From Pseudeuparius sepicola (lineage: Eukaryota; Arthropoda; Insecta; Coleoptera; Anthribidae): a DNA stretch of 64,000 nucleotides. The notes under the pieces are model-generated. The model was not told where the DNA came from, ran no database searches, and saw only the letters and a program-made list of their open reading frames with translations. This document shows positions 47,443 through 58,545 of the stretch, piece by piece; the first letter of the stretch is position 1; every line of letters begins with the position of its first letter. The stretch is from NCBI GenBank assembly GCA_963920635.1, contig OY987306.1, positions 33,361,453 to 33,425,452 on the forward strand, given 5' to 3'. The translations under genes and the position numbers were made by a program.

Positions 47443-49452
47443 TCACCGTAAATAATGAAAATTGTCGTCACTCTCGCCTGCATAGCTGTGCTTCCTTCTG
47501 ACGACGTCCCTCAAGCTGCTTCCAGGATTATCCACAAAATATTGCCTGATATATTCGAATCTTTGCCTAAGTTGGCCCGACGCCCGTTTCAGCCTTTTGC
47601 CGAGGCTTCGCCAACTCTTCGCTTCGTTTACTTCGGCGAACGCCAAGATCTCTTCGTCTTCCTCTAGTGTGAAGGTACCTTAAAACCGCCTTGAGTAAAT
47701 TTAAATTTCCCGCTCGCGGCGGAGGATTTCGATTGGCCCGCAAGAAACAAATAACATCTATGCAGGGAACACTTGATCTTAGACTCACCTTTTCTTAACG
47801 CTCCGCCCAGGTTGCTCGTGTACCTACACTTCAGCTGTACGTTTGTTCGATTATCGAAGAAGGTCGAACATTTCTTGAAGTTCCGCCCGAATCTGTCGAC
47901 TAGGACCATCAGGAGCACATCTTCTTCGTCGCTGAATTTCCCGACTTTGCATTTGCCCGAGCCCTCCAAATAATACTTGTACCTATAAAAAATCTGTTGG
48001 CGGTTTCGGTTTTCGAAATGCTCCGCCACCTTAGTCCATGGAATGTAATCTCCTACTTTATACTCTTTTACTAACGTAAAAACCATTTCGTCTTCTTCGG
48101 GGGTAAACCTAACCTTTTTCCTGTATTTGTCGTATAAATTTCTGAAATAATGAGTGCATATCGTAAACGGTGTCCGATTCGTGTTCAGTTCCCTACAGAT
48201 TTCCTCCCAATTTTCCATTTTGTACTTTTGAACTAATCTCACGATTTTCTCATCTTCCTCCTTTGTGAATTTTGATTTCGTAATGTCTGGATGCAGAAAT
48301 AGATTCCACATAGCCCTACACTCCACTTCCGACCTTTTATTATTGAAGAAAACATCGGAAATTCTGTTCCAATCGATAAATTCGGCGGTATTTAATTCGG
48401 GAACATCAGCATTATCTTCGTTTTGAATATAGCTCAATTTTTCATTTAATTCTTCTAATTGTCTTTTTTTATCTTTTTTCGTGTCCTTGTTGTCCGCAGA
48501 TGACTTGGACGCATTTAATTTTTCTATTTCTTTGCAAATTTTGCTTTGTTGGTTCAAATTATAGTTTACTTTTACCGCTAAAAAGCATAAGCAAGTAGTT
48601 CAATACTACTTTAAGAGCAACTGAACTACACTCGCAGTAGTTCAACTACTCCACATTTCACAAAACATCACCGAATATTCCTTACCTCTCAGTAATTTGT
48701 ACATTTCGCTTTTCAACCATTTCGGCATTGGCAACAGGTCGTAAAAAGTGAGTTCGTTGTTTCTTTTCTTGCTCAAAGCGTCAGCGTTTAAAGGTGGCGA
48801 AAACAGATCGGCATCCTGTAAAAGTAACAAAGTTGTTCAACTATTCGGACTAGTTGTTCAAGTCTTGCCTTAAAGTAGGGGTATCCCAGCCTCCACAGGC
48901 CCCGCGTAAACACGTTTTTCGTCATTTTCTTCTCTAAATTCGCAGCCTCTTCTTCACCCTTGACGATATTTTCCCTACACTCGATCAAGGCGTCTTTAAT
49001 TTGCTTGTGCAAGTGCATGAGCTGTATGTTTTTGTTTCTGTTCAGTACCATCAAATTTTTTATTTCGTCGCTGTTGCAAGATTCTATGATGCATCTTTCT
49101 TCGTAGTTTAAAACTGAATTTGGATCATATGTTTGTAGGGTGGTGTTTTCTTCGAGTTCGGCAAACCCTGTGTCCTCGAACTCCTAGAAATGTTATCAAA
49201 CGGACATTTTTGGGGTAAATAAACAATAACATCCTGTAAACAAATTTTGACACAAATAAACACTTACGTTCTCTGAATCGCTCAAGTCGTAGTTTATGAA
49301 ATCCTCGTATTCCCCAGTTTCATCAATTTCCTGTAAGCACAGATAAATATTAAACCTGTTCAAATAATCGATTTCTATGAACCTACTGCTCTTTTTATTT
49401 TGTGTTGACTTAAAATCGCGTCTATTTTCTTTACATCTTCTTCGTCGTCCAT
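47443..49452 (-). CDS. SNAPC4: snRNA-activating protein complex subunit 4 (Myb protein)
   Basis: SNAPC4 is the DNA-binding subunit of SNAPc, which recognises the proximal sequence element of snRNA promoters for Pol II and Pol III (family knowledge). Six exons join in phase: 49452-49387, 49330-49268, 49183-48869, 48815-48686, 48577-47789 and 47678-47443, giving 532 aa. After an acidic N-terminus and a helical region comes the pattern YPYFK, then SPPLNAD. Myb repeats follow: a half repeat (DWNRISDVF, about 259-290), Ra (KFTKEEDEKI ... WEEICRELNTNRT), Rb (RFTPEEDEMV), Rc (KFSDEEDVLL) and Rd (TFTLEEDEEI). The intron after exon 3 starts with GC instead of GT (AAG/GCAAGA). The protein stops about 30 residues after the last repeat, so it lacks the long C-terminus of vertebrate SNAPC4. 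Confidence 0.93.
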
Positions 49453-49994
49453 TATTAATAAAGAATGTTTAAAAAGTTAATTTAAAATGCAAGGAAATTA
49501 TTTTTAAAAAGTTAATCGTACATAACCTACGCGTACTTTTTTTTGACGTTTGAGGTCACAAAACAGTAAAACGCAATTCGGTACGTTTGAACTACGTCAA
49601 AAGGGAGCAACCGGACATTTGAACTATTGACTGAACTACGCAAATTATCCAGGGACGTACTTATTAACAAAAAAAAAATCAAAAGTGTAATAAAATATTA
49701 TCACTAAGCTCCCAAATGACGGCATATTCCAAATTCCAAAATAATTCCAACGAATCGCAGGTTTTACAACGTTTTCATTGATGTTTCTAATCTTCTAATC
49801 CTTATTTTGAAATCTACCGGTAGTCAGGGTGTCACATACATTAAAAGGCGGATTATAGCAATAAATTTTGCAGTTTCGGATTAATACACAGATTAAAAAA
49901 TGACCCCGTTAGAACATCCTATAAATACTTGAAAGCCACGCAGAAGGTGCCAAATATGTTCGGTTCATTCTGAAAAATATAAGAGCAGAGAAAA
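49453..49994. promoter_or_regulatory. Divergent promoter region of SNAPC4 and the small secreted gene
   Basis: The two genes are transcribed away from each other. A TATAAATA box at 49920-49927 lies about 70 nt before ATG 49995, and TCATTC at 49965-49970 fits the arthropod initiator TCAKTY, although the spacing of about 45 nt is longer than usual. The spacer also holds TTGAACTAC at 49587-49595. Confidence 0.5.
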
Positions 49995-50601
49995 ATGGAT
50001 AAAGTATTAATATTTCTTTGTGTTCTTGGTGTTGTGTTGAGCGCACCTGTTGATATTGATATTACGAAAAATGACGTTGTTCAGTTGTTAAGTGCAGTCC
50101 CAGAAGAAGGTAACGAAAAGTAAATTTTTACAATAAACTTCTTTTTAAAATAGTTTCACCAATTATTTCATACTTTTTTTCAATTATCGCAGTAACTATG
50201 ACAGTAACCTTACATTTATTATTTTAGAAAGAGATGAATATTTGAGATTCCACCTCACTAGAGGCTACGAACTTGTAGATGGTCCACAAGTAAATGTAAG
50301 CTATAAATATTATTGTAGTGCCCTTAAAAATAATTTATATAAACTTGAATTAAAAAAAAATCGATTACATAAAATGCTGCATCCCAATAATTATTTTGTG
50401 TAAATTTCATTGTATTTGTTTTAGCAGAACTACAACATCGAACCTTTGGAAATTTCAAAAGCATTGTACACTTACTATAAGAACAGCGACTACGTTGTAA
50501 AAGATCCGGCAAACCTTGTGAATCTTTACGATGTAGTTTGTTTTCCGGAACCAATAGGATGCATTGAAATTGATGACCCAGGCGTCCACCCAATGAGATA
50601 A
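49995..50601 (+). CDS. Small secreted protein, IEIDDPGVHP family, paralog A
   Basis: Three exons (49995-50109, 50228-50295, 50425-50601) encode about 119 aa. Residues 1-16 (MDKVLIFLCVLGVVLS) form a clear signal peptide, with cleavage expected before APVD. The mature part is acidic, with AVPEEERDEYL early, EPLEISKALYTYY in the middle and CFPEPIGCIEIDDPGVHP near the end. Only two cysteines remain in the mature chain, so one disulfide loop is likely. The exon 3 acceptor could also be three bases later, removing one Gln. It is a tandem paralog of the gene at 51863, with exons 1 and 2 of identical length. I do not recognise the family. It is inferred to be a secreted peptide or small effector of haemolymph, gut or saliva; no enzyme motif is visible. 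Confidence 0.8.
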
Positions 50602-51862
50602 TGTGAATTTTCTTCTATATACCTATATGTATCAAAATTTGATGTGAAGTATTTTTTTCTGAATATAATTTTGTTTTAATATAAAACCTTTCTATTTTTT
50701 TTATTTTTTTGTATCGTCCTAATAAGGCTAATATTTTCAAAAAAATTGAAATTTTACTCAAGTTTTTATTTTGTACAAATTGCACAATATATATTATATT
50801 TATTTAATAATGTATTTAATAATATAAATATAATATATAGGTACCTAACGCAAAACAAAGTTAAAAATGTATACTCAGTTTTCATTTAGCGTTATTTTTC
50901 AATACAGAGAGTTCTAAAATTTGCTGAAAAGTTACACCTACACGCATTTTTTAAATATTATAATAATATTATTATAATATTCTAGAAATATGTAATATGT
51001 GTCCATAACTTTCGATATATTGGAGCTAGATTAAAAATTGACACACCATTAGATTCGCCAGAAAATTTGCTATAAATAAAAAACATCAGGCGATGTAAAA
51101 AAGTAAAGAAGTTATGGCATTTTTTATGCGATTCTTCAGATTTTTTACTGTAACTGTCAAAATATTGAAGCTACATTAAAAATTGGTTCACCATTGGATT
51201 CTCCAAAAAATTTGCTATTACTGCAAGGAAAGTTTAAGGGAAATTGCTGCCATTTGAGAAAAAAATTCATTACATTAAAAATGTTAAGAAAAATCCAAGA
51301 TTTTTATGCAACCCTTCATATTTTTGTCTATAACTTTTGAAATCTTGAAGCTACATTAAAAATTGATACACCATTGGATTCTCCAGAAAATTTGATTTTA
51401 CTACAAGGAAAGTTATACGGGAAAATCAAGGAAACATTCTATTTTGTTCTTTGAACAATCATTCATTCAGCAGGTGCCTGATAGGTGGTACACTTTATTT
51501 CCGTATTTTTTCATTTTCGATTTTAGTATATCGGTATACCCTGTCCAACACTTTTTAAAGTAGTAAACAAAAATGCAATTTTGCAATGTTTCAAGCTAGT
51601 TTTGCTACTATGGTGACACTCAAAAGACACTATAAGCGGGTACCCCAAAAATAAATATGAATAATTTTAAACTTTTTGCAAATTTTAAAAGTCAAAGTGT
51701 TACAAAACGGGTATACATTTCCGTTGACGATGTGTTTTCGCTCATTCTGAAGTATAAAGGATTACAAAAGGATTTGTAAAGCTTATTAAAGCTACAGATA
51801 TAAACAGTCGATCCTATGTTCGCTATACTATTTTAGACACAAACATATTCTGTATACAAGTC
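50602..51862. repeat. Spacer with three degenerate units near 51000-51415
   Basis: A block with TTGAAGCTACATTAAAAATTG, then CACCATTGGATTCTCCAGAA, is present three times, near 51020, 51170 and 51345. The rest is AT-rich and carries a TATAAA at 51799-51804, about 60 nt before the next start codon. Confidence 0.6.
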
Positions 51863-52688
51863 ATGGAGTTAAAAGTAATCCTCTTTGCAATTTTCGTTTT
51901 CGGGGTAAATTCTGCCCCTCGTAAGATTAGAGACAGCAATTTTTTGGTGGATATTTTGGATGATATCCCAGAAGAAGGTAAGAGAAAATTTCAGTTTCTG
52001 TTAGAGTGCATTTTTTATATAACGTATTACTTTTGTAGAAAGAGAATATTTTGTAAAAAACCAACTGCTGGTAGCACATCAACTGAAACACAATGTACCA
52101 CCGTATGTAAGTATCAATTTTACAATTGTACAGGGTGTTCCCGTATATTTTGACCCACCCCTAGAACCTATATTTTACTTAAATGAAAGTTTTGGGGTTT
52201 TTTCTGAACCGCTAGGATAAAACAAATGAGCGTCGCAAATTTATGAAAAAATATAAACTTACTTTGTTTTAATGGTATATTTGTGGATTTTTGAATTGCA
52301 CGTATTTTTCCGATTCCAACAATATAAATATGTTATATGTTTGCTCTAAGCATTCGCATGATATTCCAAATTTCAGATAAATACGATCTTTTTATATTTA
52401 ATCAAGGTTGCCATGGAAAAACATTTCAGGCAAGGGCATTCCTGTCAATTCATTATATTTGGGGTGGGTCAAAATATACGGGAACACCCTGTATACGGAC
52501 ATTTTTGCTTATTTATTTTATTAATTCAGCCTGACATCACAGAAGATATCACACTAGCCATCTATGATTACTTTATGGAAAACTATAAAATTACAGATGA
52601 GGATAATTTGAAAAATCTTCAAGACGTCATTTGTTTTGATACAGGTGAATGTATAGAAATCGATGACCCTGGTGTGCATCCACACTAG
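51863..52688 (+). CDS. Small secreted protein, IEIDDPGVHP family, paralog B
   Basis: Exons 51863-51977, 52039-52106 and 52530-52688 join in phase to give 113 aa. The first 17 residues (MELKVILFAIFVFGVNS) are a signal peptide, and the mature chain starts APRK. It shares with paralog A the DIPEEEREYF block, a Y-rich helix-like middle (LAIYDYFMENY), the NLKNLQDVICF block and the end CIEIDDPGVHPH. Exon 1 (115 nt) and exon 2 (68 nt) have exactly the same lengths as in paralog A, which shows tandem gene duplication. Intron 2 holds a 361-bp MITE. AATAAA occurs within 10 nt of the stop, so the 3' UTR is short. The function is unknown. Confidence 0.8.
52131..52491. mobile_element. 361-bp TA-flanked MITE in intron 2 of paralog B
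   Basis: The left end CAGGGTGTTCCCGTATATTT and the right end, its complement, form an inverted repeat of about 30 bp, with TA on both sides. It is non-coding. It lies wholly inside the intron and does not touch the splice sites. Confidence 0.85.
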
Positions 52689-53287
52689 GAGACAAATAAA
52701 ATAAGTACTTACATATATAATAATTTTAAGAAAATTATAAAATACAACGTTTATTTTTAAATGTGTAACATTATTTTATATTTGAATTTTTTCACGAAAC
52801 ATCAAAATTGTTTTAACTGCTGACTGATGATATTAAAGTTAAAGTTATTCTATTCTCAACAAAATGAGTGTGTGTGTGTGACAGTTTGTCCCCTTAACCT
52901 AGTTATTTGTCAATCTTATTCAATTTAATTGAAATTATCAACAAGTTATATTGGTTTTTAATTTTGCAACTTTCGAATGTCATATAAATGTATGCATAAT
53001 ATATTATTATACTATATTAAATAATATTATCGTTTTCATATAAGTATAGAGTCCTTATACAGGGTGGCCCATTTAAAATGGAAGAACCCCCGTAAATTTT
53101 TTATTTTTCATCGCATTTTAGCCGTAGCTTTTCGTAATTGTTTACGTTTACTTGTGTGGCGATTTTCCTGTTATAAAGAAAGTTTGTTGTGTCACGTTGG
53201 ACTGTTTTTTAGTAATATAAGAGGTGGAGTAAAACAGCAGTGATTAATAAAGTGATTAAAATTCAATTTTCGTTTATAACGTGTCTA
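52689..53287. other. Intergenic spacer with one solo element end
   Basis: An unpaired CAGGGTGGCCCATTTAAAAT end lies near 53060. Nothing else is recognised. Confidence 0.45.
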
Positions 53288-54484
53288 CAGGGTGTCCAAC
53301 TGTCCAACTTTAAAACTGTACAAATCCGTAAAATCTTCATTTTTGGAGATAATCGTCTATTTCTTTTTGTTTGAAAGGCCTTCAAAAACTACTTCTTTTG
53401 ACCTTCCTGCCATTTTCAATATGCAAATCCAGGGCCGGCTGAGATTTTTTTTATACCCCCGATTTTCACGAAAACCATTTAGGGTTTTTTTTTAATTTAA
53501 AATCTGATCCCACAGCGTTAATCAGAACACCCCAAAACCCTCAAGTACCAAATTTGAATAAAAAATATGCAGGTAGTTCCAATCTGCAGGGTGTCAAAGT
53601 TGAGCAAAATATGAATTTTAAAGGCATCTGGCGAGTCAAGTGTGCCATGGAATCCCCTCAAAACAGTTGAATGGTCAACAGGACCACTCAAAATGTTGGT
53701 GTGAAAATATTTACTACAAAAATATACAGGGTATTTTTCTCTGAGCCATCTCAAAATTCTGAAATTTTATGAAACTTATAACAGATCAAGAGTGCTCTGA
53801 AATCATTGAAAAAATATTGATAAACACGAAAGTAATTTATTTCTTTACAAAATGCCAACTAACAAATAAACACAATTTAAATTATTGGACCTTTCTCAAC
53901 AAAGTCACTGTCTATATAAGATGATACATTTTCTTTGCGTTTCCTGTTGTGGCACACCAGCCACCTTAACTGATATGGACTTACTGACTGGCAGGCGTCT
54001 GTATTTTTTGGATTTAGTTCAGTAATTTGAGATGGCACAGATAAGGACACTCTGTATATTTTGTATTGGACCTTTGCACACCAACACCTTGAGTGGTCCT
54101 ATTGACCATTCAAATGTTTTGAGGGGATTCCATGGCACACTTGACTCGCCAGATGCCTCTAAAATTCCTATTTTGCTCAACTTTGACACCCTGCAGAATG
54201 GAACTCCCTATACATTTTTTGTTCAAATTTGGTATATGGGGATTTTGGGGTGCTCTGATTAACGCTGTGGGGTCAGATTTCGAATCAAAAAATCGCTAAA
54301 TGGTTTTCGTGAAAATTGGGTGTATAAAAAGGTCGCAGCCGGCCCTGGATTTGCATTGAGAAAATGGCAGGAAGGTCAAAAGAAGCGGTTTTTGAAGGCC
54401 TTTCAAACGAAAAAAAGTTTAGGTAATTATCTAAAAAAATGAAGATTTTACGGATTTTTTACAGTTTTAAAGTTGGACACCCTG
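53288..54484. mobile_element. 1.2-kb fold-back MITE, TA-flanked
   Basis: The ends are CAGGGTGTCCAAC and GTTGGACACCCTG with TA flanks. Arms of about 450 bp are complementary, for example GACTCGCCAGATGCC at 54143 with its inverse near 53630. The centre (53770-54030) is unique. Mirror open frames in the arms are repeat copies, not genes. Confidence 0.85.
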
Positions 54485-54498
54485 TATATAGTTTCAAC

Positions 54499-54586
54499 AT
54501 GCCGTGGACGTGTTCCGTTCCCAACTGCAAGGGAAACTACAAAGGCTTTTCCTCCCTAAAGACCCCATTTATACACAGCCTTCCAG
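54499..54586 (+). CDS. THAP-like first exon fragment
   Basis: ATG 54499 opens MPWTCSVPNCKGNYKG. The M-P-x-x-C-x-V-x-x-C-x-x-N-Y pattern is typical of the first half of THAP domains. The frame continues beyond this without the CxxH half. It follows directly after a fold-back MITE and may be a P-like transposon relic. Confidence 0.4.
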
Positions 54587-54689
54587 TGGTTTTGGTTTGG
54601 ACTGTTATACCTAACAATTTTACACGATTAAACGTAACCACCTTAAAATCAGGAAGCTCTATGGTTTTATTCATTCGAATTTAGTTGTG

Positions 54690-55067
54690 TCTATAGGCAC
54701 GCAAATAAGAAATAATTGGCATTTATGAAAGTTTTACCGGTAGATATCTAAATGCACCAAAAGCCTTTGAAAATGGGACTTTCCCTCTCGTAGATTATTA
54801 TTATTATTATTATTATTGTAAAACCATGAGTTATATGTAAACAATCATTTTTAAAGTGTTTTTTTTACCAAATTTACCAAGTTGACATCTTCAAATTTGA
54901 ATTTGGCGCCTTATTAGGCCCACCTCCCGTGGATGACTCATCGCTCTCAGCTGCCGTGTCTTGTCATATTATTGCGACGTTGCCGGTTGTTGCCCCTACA
55001 CTCTAGATACAATCACAGAAAATACGCAAAATGACGTTGGACTTCAGTCACTCATTTTTTTGTCGTA
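54690..55067. promoter_or_regulatory. Upstream region of the plus-strand ADGF gene
   Basis: It contains an ATT microsatellite at about 54798-54820 and more GC-rich sequence around 54925-55010. It is the likely promoter of the deaminase gene. No strong TATA box was found. Confidence 0.35.
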
Positions 55068-55174
55068 ATGTATTTCCGTTGTTCCCTAATATATTTTTTA
55101 AAAATTCATAAGAAAGTAAGTAAAACATTTTTTTATAAAAACCGAGAAAAAAACTCATCGTTTACCTTCTTAAG

Positions 55175-56765
55175 TGACCCAAAATGTCGAAGATTACTTC
55201 AAGAAGCGCGAAGAACTAATAAATAACGAAAAATGCATGTCCATCGGGTCCAATTTGCTCTGTACGGCAAAAGAAGAAAAGGCCGACGCCATTATCATGG
55301 CACTCAAAACCAAGGAGCTAGAAAACGGCTTCAAGAACCCAGGCGAATTCCTTGCCAGCCAACACTTCTTTAAATCAAAACAAAAAATCGACCGATCCGA
55401 GGTTTTCAAGATCATCCAAAAACTGCCTAAGGGGTCATCGCTGCACTCTCACGATACAGCATTGGTATCGTCCGAATATCTCTTCAGTTTGACGTACAAG
55501 GACGACCTATATGGAGTTGAGACGCCTGAAGGAAGAATGAAGCTACACTTTTTTAGCAAGGGTAATGTACCTTCCGACGAAAACTGGCAAAAGTTAAGCT
55601 CCTACAGGGCACGAATTCCAAATTTCGACGATTACCTTCAAAAACAAATGACGCTAATAAGGGAAGACCCCTACAACACCTACGGCGATATCGACGCAGT
55701 TTGGGGGGAGTTCATGAACATTTTTATAACTGTCGAACCTTTGATATGTTACAAGCCTGTTTTCCAAGAGTACTTTTATCAGGCTTTAAAAGAACTACAC
55801 GAAGACAATGTTATGTATTTAGAATTTAGAGGACTTTTACCTACAGTGTATGACCTCGATGGAAAAACGTATGACCAGGTTGAAGTTTGCGGGTTGTATC
55901 ATGAAACGCTTCAGCAGTTTCTCAGAGATTATCCTGATTTTTACGGGTGTAAATTCGTTTTTGCCCCTTTGAGGTGTGTGCAGAATGACACCGTGAAAGG
56001 GTACATAGAGACCTTCAAGAAGTTGAAGGAAAAATACCCGAAATTCATAGCAGGGTTCGACCTGGTTGGACAAGAAGACAAAGGAGAACCACTTGAGAAA
56101 TTCATATCGGAACTCTTAGAAATGTCTAGTGATGCAAAGTTCTTCTTTCACGCTGGCGAAACAAATTGGTATGGAGAATCTCCAGACCTAAACCTAGTAG
56201 ATGCAGTCCTTTTAAACACTGTCAGGTTGGGACACGGTACCGGTTTACTAAAACATCCTAAGGTCGCTGAAATCGTGAAGCAAAGGGGTATAGCTGTCGA
56301 GATAAGTCCGTTGTCTAATCAGGTGTTGAAGGTGAACGATGACGTGAGGAATCACCCAGGTAAGAAGTCGCATTGTGGCCTCAGACTGTACTGTACCCGT
56401 CACCGTTATTTTAAGGTTCGATTTTGATAGCGAACGACTTTCCCATAGTGATATGTTCGGATGATCCGTGTTTTTGGGGGGCTAAAGGTCTGAGCTACGA
56501 CTGGTATGTGACCTTCATGGGTATGGCCAGCAAGCATGACGACATAAAGTTTTTGAAACAACTGGCGATGAATTCGATAACATATTCTGCGCTGGAAGAG
56601 CGGGAAAAGGGCGAACTGATGAAGAAATGGGAAGAAAGATGGGATCGCTTTGTGGATGAGTTGATAGGAGACGGACATCTGGTTGAACTAGTGGAAAGTC
56701 GGGGAAATAAGACTTGTGCTGCTGGTGGGACCGTTATTGTTTGTTCGGCACTCGGTAATAAATAA
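55175..56765 (+). CDS. Adgf: Adenosine deaminase-related growth factor (ADA2/ADGF type)
   Basis: ADGFs are secreted zinc enzymes that deaminate adenosine to inosine and so limit extracellular adenosine signalling (family knowledge). Exons 55175-56359 and 56417-56765 join in phase after NHPG. Seen in order: KLPKGSSLHSHD (zinc ligands HxH plus Asp), VWGEFMNIF, FEYFYQALKEL-like helices, FFHAGET, TVRLGHGTGL, IAVEISPLSNQVL, VICSDDP and LSYDWYVTF. All expected catalytic residues are present. A stop codon in frame just before 55175 means the N-terminus comes from an upstream exon. A candidate is 55068-55119 (MYFRCSLIYFLKIHKK), which joins in phase across a 55-nt intron but is a weak signal peptide. 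AATAAA overlaps the stop. It faces a second ADGF at 61607-63146. Confidence 0.92.
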
Positions 56766-57427
56766 ATAAAAAGTACACACAAAGCCCCAACTTTTTTTAT
56801 TATTTTTTTACTACCTCTGCATTCTGCTTATTATATTTCTCAGTATCAGTGATTATCATTTTTATAGTTAAGTTTTTTTATCGAATGAATAAAACAAAGA
56901 TAGGGTATGCCTAATCAGCAGTAATAATAATAATAATATAACATGGCAAGGGTCTCGTCCGAGCCAGATAATCCTTTTGGTATCCGGGATACCCGGGATA
57001 TAATAATAATAATAATTCTCACCCTCACAATACTCCAAACTAGGAGTACCCCAGAAGCAACCCCATGCTTGTGCGGGGGAGGGGGGCAATTACTATTATT
57101 TTGTCTTTGTTGCCATTTGCGGCTAGGGCCGACTATTTTCCGATAGAACTAGGATAGCATTCGCTCCAAGTACTAGGTACGGAAAACTCTAGAAAACCGC
57201 AGTAATCCCAGTGAGTGTGGGACAATTAGTAAATCACACGTATAAAGCTATTTAGGAGCAATACCGTGAACCCACATTTGTCCATGAAATTACTCATGTC
57301 ATGAGAGTTTACTTTATGAACTAAAAACATTTTTTTTATCATTTAAAAAAATATGCATATATTATAGATAAGTTGCTATATCTTATTCTTTTATCGCTAT
57401 AATATCTGACAAAATTGTTCTTACTTA
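56766..57427. other. Intergenic spacer with TAA microsatellites
   Basis: TAA/ATA runs lie near 56922-56940 and 57000-57015, with a small hairpin TATCCGGGATACCCGGGATA between them. No gene is supported. Confidence 0.5.
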
Positions 57428-57659
57428 TACAGGGTGTAACTTTGATAAGTACAGAAATTTTAAGGGCAGGTCGGGAAAAATGCACTTGTTACGCCTATGC
57501 AATTAAAATTTTTCTAAAGTGCATATTAACGTCAGAAATAATTTTTTTTAAAACGCTATTAAAACCCCTTTTTCCGACGCTACGGCCATGGGTCCTTGAC
57601 CTTGCCGGGACCAGCTGGAACTGAGGCCGGTTCCGGCGGATCCCCCCCAATTCCGCCGT

Positions 57660-58545
57660 GCAGCGTTGTCAGACGTATAGCTCTTTCACAGTATTTCAGG
57701 AATAGTCTTTCAACTAGTTTTTGAACAAATCTTTAATGGTTCTTTTAGCGAATAGCATGCAAAAAAACTACCTTTCGGATGCCTGGATGATTTTCCTTGC
57801 GGGTGTCGTACTCCTTTCTTATGTTATCCAAAAATCCTCTCGAAAATCACAAGAAGCACTAGGTAGGTAACTGGTTGCCAGTCGAATCGCTTTTTCCGAG
57901 GCTTTTTCGCAGTATTTGAAGAATATTGACGCAACCATGTATCATTTGGTGTATGTGGAGATTAAATAAATAAATAAATAATTTTTGGACAACTCCTTAA
58001 AGGTTCTTTTAGCGAATAGCTCGACGAATAGCATGAAAAAGCCTACCTTTGAGATGCATCGATTATTTTTACTATTTTCTTGTGTTTAGATACTATCCAA
58101 AAATCTTCACAAAATCACATAAAGCACTAAGTACCTACCTAACTAGTGGCACTGTTTTTATACGATGGTCGCGAAGGTATAACACTTCATAGTCTCTTTT
58201 TACGGAAATACGAACAAAACACTTGTTTTTTTTTCACTGCACACTTAAAGCGGCGCGATGCCAAATATTAGGGACGTCTCGGTTTCCCTCAGCTGATTTA
58301 TTCCAACGGGGACTCGACTAGGTGGATTGTACAATTAGATCCATACCGTATGCGTCTAATAAAACCCGAATTTTCGCGAACCCTTGAAGCTGCTTCTTTT
58401 ATCCTCGCGCGTAATTGGGGTACCTAGTAGGAACCTATCTAGCACTGTTTTCATACGAAGGCCGCGAAAGTTTAACACTGCATTTCTTAACGGAAATATG
58501 AAAAAATCACTTGTTATTTCACTGCAAATTCGTAGCGGCAATTGC
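57660..58545. repeat. Imperfect direct duplications
   Basis: The block with GGTTCTTTTAGCGAATAGC, then CTATCCAAAAATC and CACAAAATCAC, occurs at about 57730-57870 and 58000-58130. A second block with GCACTGTTTTxATACGAxGG, then CGCGAA and TTTCACTGCA, occurs at 58147-58250 and 58441-58535. Confidence 0.65.

Noticed and set aside
51863..52153. 96-aa read-through version of secreted paralog B exon 1
   Set aside because: It reads through a good GTAAGA donor. The spliced form restores the paralog alignment and the same exon lengths as paralog A.
53518..54262. Two similar 76-78-aa frames on opposite strands
   Set aside because: They are the two arms of one fold-back element, so their similarity reflects the palindrome, not two genes.
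57030..57090. LINE RT motif (GVPQ)
   Set aside because: Only four residues match and the next residues do not follow the motif.
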